Shown: piece by piece, positions 6,866-11,023 of the stretch
How the letters are laid out: every line of letters starts with the position of its first letter
Numbering within the stretch: position 1 is the stretch's first letter
Assembly (NCBI GenBank): GCA_030826265.1
Contig: JAPJOH010000040.1
Coordinates: 1-11,023, forward strand
Reading direction: 5' to 3'
Source: Collinsella aerofaciens
GTDB lineage: Bacteria > Actinomycetota > Coriobacteriia > Coriobacteriales > Coriobacteriaceae
DNA: 11,023 bases
Position numbers and translations under genes: made by a program
The notes under the pieces: model-generated
The model's database searches: none
What the model was told of the DNA's origin: nothing
What the model saw: the letters and a program-made list of their open reading frames with translations, nothing else

Positions 6866-7537
6866 CTATACGCGATGCGTGAGCTTCAACATGAGACCGT
6901 CTTGCGACTCTTCGAGGTTCGGCACCGAGGCCTTCGAGGAAAAGCCCGCGAGGTTGCTGCCTAGGTCAAGCTCTGCATGGCCGTATTCTTCAATTTTGCA
7001 GCCCGGGTGATTCTTGTCTGGTGAAAGGCGACATTCGACCGGTCGCGACCCGATGATTCGATACTCCTTCTGATATGCGTACTTGGGCGTTTTGATAACG
7101 AGATTGTGCGGGATGCCCTCAAAGATCTCGCGTATCAGTTTTGGCCCGGGGACGCCGTAGGAGATGGGGCCGTGGGCGTAGATGCTTCCGTCGTCGGTGG
7201 TGTGTCTGTCGGCGAGGCGCGCGAAGCTGTCGTACTGCACAATGCCGATCCACCCGTCTGCGCACCCGAACTCCCGGATCATGCGCGTCGGGATTTTCAC
7301 GGCGTTGTCGACGATGTCGTTCTCGCGGACTGTATACATGCAGTAGATGGGCAGACAGTAATTTCCGTAGAGGCGTGCCCCGGGAGCCATGGACGCCTCG
7401 AGCGGGTCGCCCTGTTCGCCAAGCAGTCTATGATAGTAGCCGGCTGCGTTCATGTAGAGACGCCCGTTCAGCAGGTCGTCGATGTACGCCTCCCTGGGTG
7501 CGAACTTGAGTAGGTAGGCGATGGTGTTGCTGGGCAT
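6866..7537 (-). CDS. Hypothetical protein, weakly DUF2971-like
   Basis: The product is 223 residues. The start is the ATG complementary to 7535-7537, with AAAGGA 7-8 bases upstream; the frame is open further upstream to about 7747, but that part is compositionally unlike a protein and has no ribosome site. It opens NTIAYLLKFAPREAYIDDLLNG followed by RLYMNAAGYYHRL, and towards the C-terminus has VIKTPKYAYQKEYRIIG. The order, a K-F plus DDLLNGxLYMN opening followed by a K-x-x-x-Y-x-KEYRI segment, resembles DUF2971 proteins, which often occur in defence and phage loci. This is my pattern match only. There are no membrane segments. It is GC-rich compared with the neighbouring defence genes. It is convergent with the Abi_2 gene and stands alone. 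Confidence 0.7.
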   Translation of the reverse strand: MPSNTIAYLLKFAPREAYIDDLLNGRLYMNAAGYYHRLLGEQGDPLEASMAPGARLYGNYCLPIYCMYTVRENDIVDNAVKIPTRMIREFGCADGWIGIVQYDSFARLADRHTTDDGSIYAHGPISYGVPGPKLIREIFEGIPHNLVIKTPKYAYQKEYRIIGSRPVECRLSPDKNHPGCKIEEYGHAELDLGSNLAGFSSKASVPNLEESQDGLMLKLTHRV

Positions 7538-7561
7538 GGCGTGTCCTTTCTTTGGTTGTGA

Positions 7562-7591
7562 TGTCCCGGACCGCCATGTGCGTCCGGGGTG
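7562..7591 (-). promoter_or_regulatory. Leader hairpin upstream of the minus-strand DUF2971-like gene
   Basis: CCCGGAC (7565-7571) and GTCCGGG (7582-7588) form a perfect 7-bp stem, extendable by three G-T pairs, with a 10-base loop. It lies about 25 bases upstream of the start codon on the minus strand, just before the AAAGGA ribosome site. It could be an operator or an RNA leader structure. No promoter pair was recognised. Confidence 0.3.
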
Positions 7592-7750
7592 CGTGCTACC
7601 AAGGTAAGGGCGCCACGTGGGACCCTCGTGCCGGAATGGCTCGCGTCTGGCGCTTGCCGGGATTGTGGCTGCCTTTGGCACTGGGGTACACGCAGGCGGA
7701 GTGTTCCGGAAGTTGTTGTTGGACGGGGAAGTGTCGGCCGCCGTCAACTT

Positions 7751-7876
7751 TCAACGATATCGGGCGCCTTCCGTGATTGACGATGTGACCAACTGCGGCC
7801 GCGGCTGCGTCTTATGGGCATCGGCGAGGACACGAAAGAGCAGCCTTGCCTCGTCTTCGTTGGAAAATAGGGAGCT
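7751..7876 (-). pseudogene. istB remnant of an IS21-family element
   Basis: After the in-frame TAA that ends the istA piece, the same minus-strand frame continues open for 41 codons to a TGA at 7751. It reads LFSNEDEARLLFRVLADAHK and then PQLVTSSITEGARY. This resembles the C-terminal part of the IstB ATPase, where LLFQVIADxYERRS is followed by ITSN and a short strand. The Walker motifs of IstB are absent, so only a fragment survives. Joining it directly to the istA N-terminus requires an internal deletion of well over 1 kb relative to a full element. Confidence 0.5.
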
Positions 7877-8155
7877 TTATCCGCCAATGAAGAGCGGGCG
7901 ATTCTTGCCGATTGGCGTGGCTTCTCGGTCGGTTACGAGGGCGTCCATAAACCTTCCCTCGTTTCTCTCGAGCGCGGGACTGGCGCTCCTTTGGCGCAGC
8001 GGCGCGGCGAGTGAAATGTTTGACATGTCGTCGTACTCAGCCACGGCGATCCGGCTCACGTGGAACGTACGGGTGATTTCGGACCTCGAGCGCCCGGCTG
8101 CATCAACCAGCCGAATATCATTCGCTGGGGCCAGGGGCACGGTCCTATTAATCAA
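7877..8155 (-). pseudogene. istA N-terminal remnant of an IS21-family element
   Basis: The frame starts at a TTG complementary to 8153-8155 and gives 92 residues before TAA. It contains GRSRSEITRTFHVSRIAVAEY (residues 21-41), a resolvase-type helix-turn-helix like that at the N-terminus of IS21 IstA transposases (usually of the form SxxEIARTLHVSRNTVAKY). No DDE catalytic domain follows, since IstA should be about 400-500 residues. The product is therefore a truncated DNA-binding domain and the element cannot move. The strand, order (istA then istB) and nearby terminal repeats support the family call. Confidence 0.62.
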
Positions 8156-8159
8156 ATTA

Positions 8160-8209
8160 CTCGATTCTTAATGACTAAAGTGCTCGATTCTCGGCGATCT
8201 TACGGACCA
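8160..8209 (-). repeat. Terminal repeats of the IS21 relic (istA-side end)
   Basis: On the minus strand AGAATCGAG occurs twice, complementary to 8160-8168 and 8183-8191, 23 bases apart, directly upstream of the istA remnant. Multiple short repeats inside each end are characteristic of IS21 elements, where they bind the transposase. The outer tip is probably TGGTCCGTA complementary to 8201-8209, beginning with the TG typical of the family. No matching opposite end was found near 7500-7750, so the other end is lost. Confidence 0.5.
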
Positions 8210-8216
8210 CTTATAA

Positions 8217-8570
8217 ATGAATATCAGTAAACTTGACCCCGTCCTGGACAAGACGGGGTCGCAGCCGTCGACCAACAGCACAATCGAGGGAGGGGCGAAC
8301 TCCCAACTGAGGGCCGTCCTGTGCAAAACCGTGGGTTGACTTCGGTCAAGCGCGTGAAGGCGGTGCTCTGGTGTTGCCGCGCGCGCTTGGGGGACGCGAG
8401 GCGGCGCGCGAGGAGCTCGCCACGATGCCGATTGACACGGACATCGACTTCCTATCCGGTGCCTGCTCCGCATCGCTGACGCGTGAGGATGGAGGCCCAG
8501 AACGTGGCAACAGGGCCGTGTGGGAGGGCCTCCGCCGCAGGGCCCGTACCCGTTCTGGGTGGATTAATGG
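8217..8570 (+). pseudogene. C-terminal remnant of an IS1249-type (IS256-like) transposase, frameshifted
   Basis: Three consecutive stretches in different frames read as one transposase C-terminus. The first, in the frame of 8217-8339, is QPSTNSTIEGGANSQLRAVL. The second, near 8333-8375, is GLTSVKRVKAVLW. The third, in the frame of 8371-8570, is LATMPIDTDIDFL followed by RGNRAVWEGL. This order matches the IS1249 family, in which STNxxIEGGxNAQLR is followed by RGMSxxRRIKAVFWW and then a TMPxDxDIDxL segment. At least two frameshifts and a TGA at about 8337 disable it. The N-terminal part and catalytic core are missing, and the fragment begins almost exactly where the IS21 end stops. The call rests on remembered family motifs. 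Confidence 0.55.
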
Positions 8571-8690
8571 ATGGAAGTTGATGTTCTACCGGGGCACATT
8601 TTTTGTCCTATGAGCCCAAAGCCGGCGTTAAGACACTTGGGTAAGCGTCAAGTTACTATTAGCAGCATGAGCCAATTTCTCATAGCCTGT
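8571..8690. other. Short gene-free stretch between the transposase relic and the small minus ORF
   Basis: I see no conserved frame, repeat or strong hairpin here. Composition shifts from GC-rich relic to AT-richer sequence around 8590, which probably marks the left edge of the reverse-transcriptase module. Confidence 0.3.
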
Positions 8691-8849
8691 TTAATAAAAG
8701 CAAGAATGGGGAATAAAGCTATCTGCCCATCGCGAACTGGCGATGGGGTACGCTACTGCCGTCAATATAGCAAACGACGAAATTCCGACGTTCGCCACAT
8801 TGACACCAGCGTTGCCTGCGGCTAGCTGGATAAGGGCTTCGATGGTCAT
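8691..8849 (-). CDS. Possible small hydrophobic protein (52 residues)
   Basis: This minus-strand frame starts at the ATG complementary to 8847-8849, with GAGGAA 9 bases upstream, and ends at TAA 8691. An in-frame ATG further upstream near 8895 lacks a ribosome site. The product contains AGVNVANVGISSFAILTAVA then YPIA (about residues 14-38), long and hydrophobic enough for one membrane-spanning helix, and ends in a short polar tail. It is divergent from the reverse transcriptase, about 160 bases away. I recognise no family. It might be a small membrane effector or toxin belonging to the reverse-transcriptase locus, or a chance frame in decayed sequence. A hairpin CCCATCGC/GCGATGGG (8726-8747) lies inside it. 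Confidence 0.35.
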   Translation of the reverse strand: MTIEALIQLAAGNAGVNVANVGISSFAILTAVAYPIASSRWADSFIPHSCFY

Positions 8850-8901
8850 AAGTACCAATTCCTCGCTTTCGTCTAGTATGACATAGGCAATCATTGTTCT
8901 A

Positions 8902-8995
8902 GGTGGCCGCGAAAGCGTTGGTTGCACTTGCTGCACCTTTGATTAGCCTGTCCGGGGAGGGTTAGCCGCCGCTCGTTGATCCGGATAGGTTGATT
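8902..8995 (+). ncRNA. Long hairpin RNA directly upstream of the reverse transcriptase
   Basis: Bases 8941-8955 pair with 8981-8995 over 15 consecutive positions, four of them G-U; the core is CCTGTCCGG with CCGGATAGG. The 25-base loop can itself fold (GG-GG with CC-CC, 8956-8970, one mismatch). Just upstream are two smaller hairpins: a GAAA-capped one at 8908-8917 and GG(T)TGCA/TGCACC at 8920-8937. The whole array ends 5 bases before the GGGGG ribosome site of the reverse transcriptase. Several defence-associated reverse transcriptases (DRT2, DRT9, DRT10 and retrons) use an adjacent structured RNA as template or cofactor, so this is a candidate partner RNA. The 5' boundary and promoter are unknown: a TTGACA at 8800 lacks a good -10. 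Confidence 0.42.
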
Positions 8996-9009
8996 TATTT
9001 GGGGGTATT

Positions 9010-10464
9010 TTGACCGAGTTCGACATCGCTCGTATTCCTCGATATAGTTCCAAAAGCTCATACGCCCATTTCGATCATAGGGTGTCTTTTGCCGATGTCC
9101 AGGACAAGATCTTAGATCCAGGGTACGTTTCCCATCACGCGTTCTACCCTCTAATTTCCAACGAGATCATCGCCGTTCGGTATCGTGGGGGTAAGCGAAG
9201 CTGCAAAGTTCGCAATATCGCTTATGCCTCGCATTTCGATCACCGCGTCTTCCAGTACTACTCTTATCTGTGGTCGGACTTATATAACAAGAGGGTCATT
9301 GCCGAAGAGTTTAATGAGGTTGCCGTAGCGTACCGCTCTTCGCTTTCATCAGACAGCGCCGTAACTGCTGGCAGCAATATTTCATCAGCTAAAAAGGCCT
9401 TCGATTATATACGCGAGCAAGATTCGGCTTTTGTGCTTACGGGTGATTTCGAGAGCTTCTTCGACAACTTAAATCATGTTCATCTAATGACGTCGTTGCG
9501 TTCGTTGTTTCCCAGTGGACGCTTACCGGACGATCATTATCAAGTCATTAAAAATATCCTCCGATATTCGTGCTGGCCTATTGCTGATTTGGCTGCTCGA
9601 CATCAATTGCCATGGCCAGCAATCGATCCTACTCGGGAGAAAATGATCAGCGATGCGGCTATCGAGCTTCGGTTCAAGTCTATTCGCGAACTTAATAAGC
9701 TGGATGTTATCTTGCCAAAGTCTGAATTTCTTGCAAACAAGAGCAATATTATTACCAGACCTTGGGTACGGGATGGCTCTGCACTGGGCATTCCTCAGGG
9801 TCTTGCCGCAAGCGGAGTGCTCGCTAACATTTATATGGCCGATATCGATATGAAAGTCAGACTTGCCCTTGAACGGGTTGGCGGCTTGTATCTTCGTTAT
9901 TGCGATGACTTTATTATTGCCGTTCCAGAGTCTGGCTTCGATGCACTTGTAGAGGCCATTAATCTAATGGCCGATGTCGATTCCGTTAAATTGCAACCTG
10001 AGAAAACCAAGGTGTTCCGGGTTGATGGCGGCGGAGTTGCGCAGCTTGATTTTGAAAGCGTTTGTGCGGGTGAGGTCTTTTCGTACTCCGGTGCACATCC
10101 GGCGCAGAAAGTCAGTTTCCTGGGGTTTGACTTTGACGGGCGCATCGTAAGACTTCGACAGCCTACGGTTGGAAGGTACAACAAACGTCTCCGTGAGGCG
10201 GCCACTGCGATTGCGCGCTCTAATCAGGGAGAGGGAAGGCGCGCATCAAAAAAGCGCGTCTCCGCTCTGTATCAACATTATTCACCGCTCGGTATTAAAG
10301 GAAGAAGGCTGTGCCCATCGGGTGATGCTGACCCTTCTGCATTTTCTCGCTATGGGAACTTTCTTTCCTACGTAGCGAGAGCCCAAAAGGCGTTTCCAAA
10401 TGATCCGATTGCTCCCGATGAGGCTAAGATTTACAGGAAGATTAAACGCTTGAGTGCTCGGTAG
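9010..10464 (+). CDS. Defence-associated-type reverse transcriptase
   Basis: The product is 484 residues. The start is TTG at 9010, preceded by GGGGG (9001-9005); the frame upstream closes at a TAG at 8986 without another good start. Palm motifs are clear: VLTGDFESFFDNL (residues 142-154, D146 the first metal ligand), GIPQG (260-264) and RYCDDFIIAVP with YCDD at 297-300 (D299, D300). SFLGFDFDGR near 375 is the following strand pair. It lacks the maturase and HNH domains of group II intron proteins, and the C-terminus is a basic helical region (ASKKRVSALYQHYSPLG then RYGNFLSYVARAQ). That layout fits the unknown-group or DRT-class antiviral enzymes, with a YCDD box instead of the common YADD. 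The opening MTEFDIARIPRYSS resembles, from memory, enzymes of the DRT3-like kind, but I cannot assign a group. A second reverse transcriptase, nitrilase or other partner is not present. Confidence 0.88.
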   Translation: MTEFDIARIPRYSSKSSYAHFDHRVSFADVQDKILDPGYVSHHAFYPLISNEIIAVRYRGGKRSCKVRNIAYASHFDHRVFQYYSYLWSDLYNKRVIAEEFNEVAVAYRSSLSSDSAVTAGSNISSAKKAFDYIREQDSAFVLTGDFESFFDNLNHVHLMTSLRSLFPSGRLPDDHYQVIKNILRYSCWPIADLAARHQLPWPAIDPTREKMISDAAIELRFKSIRELNKLDVILPKSEFLANKSNIITRPWVRDGSALGIPQGLAASGVLANIYMADIDMKVRLALERVGGLYLRYCDDFIIAVPESGFDALVEAINLMADVDSVKLQPEKTKVFRVDGGGVAQLDFESVCAGEVFSYSGAHPAQKVSFLGFDFDGRIVRLRQPTVGRYNKRLREAATAIARSNQGEGRRASKKRVSALYQHYSPLGIKGRRLCPSGDADPSAFSRYGNFLSYVARAQKAFPNDPIAPDEAKIYRKIKRLSAR

Positions 10465-10484
10465 GCGATGGTTTTAGCATTGAA

Positions 10485-11023
10485 TTATTCATAGCCATAA
10501 ATACTTAATCGATATCGGCCAATTCCGATCACCGGGTAATAATTGATGTGCCTTCTCGTCGTCGTGGCACGATGTCTCTGAAACTCGCGCCGAACATCAG
10601 AATGATCTGACAAGAACGGTAGTGTCGCGAAAGTTGATGTAATGGACTCTTTGGCCCCTGTGTCCAGGATTCGGAATCTATCGATATCCTAGGCTGACTC
10701 CACTCTGTCGGCAAGCTCAAGGCTGGATTCGACTATCTTCCTGGTGGTCTTTTCCAGCTAGGCCCAGTCATGACAGCCCGATGCGCCCCTCCGGAGCGTC
10801 GTGTCGTGCAACTCGGCTTCTTCCTCTCCGAGAAGTAACGCGAGGTTGCCGTGGAGACGGCCGGGATGGTCCCGAAAGCGGCCTGTTCGCGCCATGGTGG
10901 GCGTATTCTAGGCGAAGGCACGGACCCTTCCGAGCCAGGACGGGCCGCTCGCTCGGGCCAACTTTGGCGATCGCGTCGAAAATGTTGGTGTAAGGGTGAC
11001 GCCCTAGCGCCCGTTTAACGAAG
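10485..11023 (-). pseudogene. Decayed unidentified coding sequence
   Basis: On the minus strand a frame ending at TAA 10485-10487 reads LEKTTRKIVESSLELADRV and then DIDRFRILDTGAKES and SDVRREFQRHR, which looks like a real helical protein. It is broken by TAG codons at 10689-10691, 10758-10760 and 10908-10910. Nearer the window edge another frame (GRHPYTNIFDAIAKVGPSER, near 10950-11010) is the more protein-like one, so at least one frameshift is likely. No family was recognised, and the extent beyond 11023 is unknown. It converges on the reverse transcriptase. Its sequence is GC-rich like the flanks in the right half and AT-richer near 10500. The region contains no better open gene on either strand. 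Confidence 0.4.

Noticed and set aside
7106..7513. Long plus-strand frames across 7106-7513
   Set aside because: They are antisense shadows of the GC-rich minus-strand gene and have Arg- or Val-rich, low-complexity products.
7538..7747. N-terminal extension of the minus-strand DUF2971-like gene to 7747
   Set aside because: It is Pro/Arg-rich without a ribosome site, whereas AAAGGA precedes the ATG at 7537; the extension also covers a leader hairpin.
8235..8260. Perfect 9-bp hairpin GACCCCGTC/GACGGGGTC as a terminator
   Set aside because: There is no U-tract on either strand, and it lies within the transposase relic's reading frame.
8800..8828. TTGACA at 8800 as promoter of the reverse-transcriptase RNA
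   Set aside because: At 17-base spacing the -10 would be TAGCTG, a poor match, and the site is inside the small minus-strand frame.
9010..10464. Group II intron maturase or retron RT
   Set aside because: There is no maturase or HNH domain and no intron 5' or domain V-like sequence was noticed around it; I also could not find a msr/msd-like inverted repeat pair flanking it.
1..11023. CRISPR arrays, tRNA or rRNA genes, integrase and att sites
   Set aside because: No regularly spaced repeats, no T-arm-like GTTCRANNC context with a cloverleaf, and no recombinase motifs were seen.

Overview
The window looks like an accessory defence island in a GC-rich Gram-positive bacterium, probably a gut actinobacterium of the Coriobacteriia type. 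That placement is an inference: it rests on the GC-rich, Actinobacteria-like flanking and insertion-sequence (IS) remnants, the strong purine Shine-Dalgarno (SD) sites and the use of GTG and TTG starts. The intact defence-type genes are visibly more AT-rich than the flanks and the IS debris, as expected for transferred cargo.

Layout. 1-288 (minus) is the N-terminus of a secreted Ala/Thr-rich protein that runs off the left edge. 289-1041 holds its upstream region and two broken genes: an Abi_2 (AbiD/AbiF-type HEPN) C-terminal remnant on plus, and a transglutaminase-like remnant on minus. 1048-2673 is a 541-residue protein with a C-terminal RX5H HEPN RNase-like motif. 2831-5494 is one long reading frame with a DUF4062/TIR-like N-terminus and a long helical C-terminus, split by a single in-frame TAA at 3659-3661. 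5832-6764 is an intact Abi_2 protein with an RX4H HEPN motif. Its roughly 340-base leader carries a promoter-like pair and a structured RNA ending in a 13-bp GAAA-capped hairpin directly before the ribosome binding site, the arrangement known for abiF-associated RNAs. 6866-7537 (minus) is a weakly DUF2971-like hypothetical gene.

7751-8209 (minus) is the relic of an IS21-family element (istA N-terminus joined to an istB fragment, with terminal repeats). It abuts 8217-8570 (plus), a frameshifted C-terminal relic of an IS1249-type (IS256-like) transposase. 8691-8849 (minus) is a possible 52-residue hydrophobic protein. 9010-10464 is a 484-residue reverse transcriptase (YCDD, GIPQG) of the defence-associated rather than intron type, preceded immediately by a long hairpin with a 15-bp stem that may be its RNA partner. 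10465-11023 is decayed coding sequence on minus that I cannot identify.

How the parts may work together: at least three independent anti-phage candidates sit side by side, namely the HEPN protein with the DUF4062 gene, the Abi_2 protein with its RNA, and the reverse transcriptase with its RNA. All have RNA-targeting or nucleic-acid themes. They are separated by IS relics and a dead second Abi_2 copy, which suggests repeated gain and loss of defence modules at one hotspot. No CRISPR array, tRNA, integrase or complete mobile element was seen.
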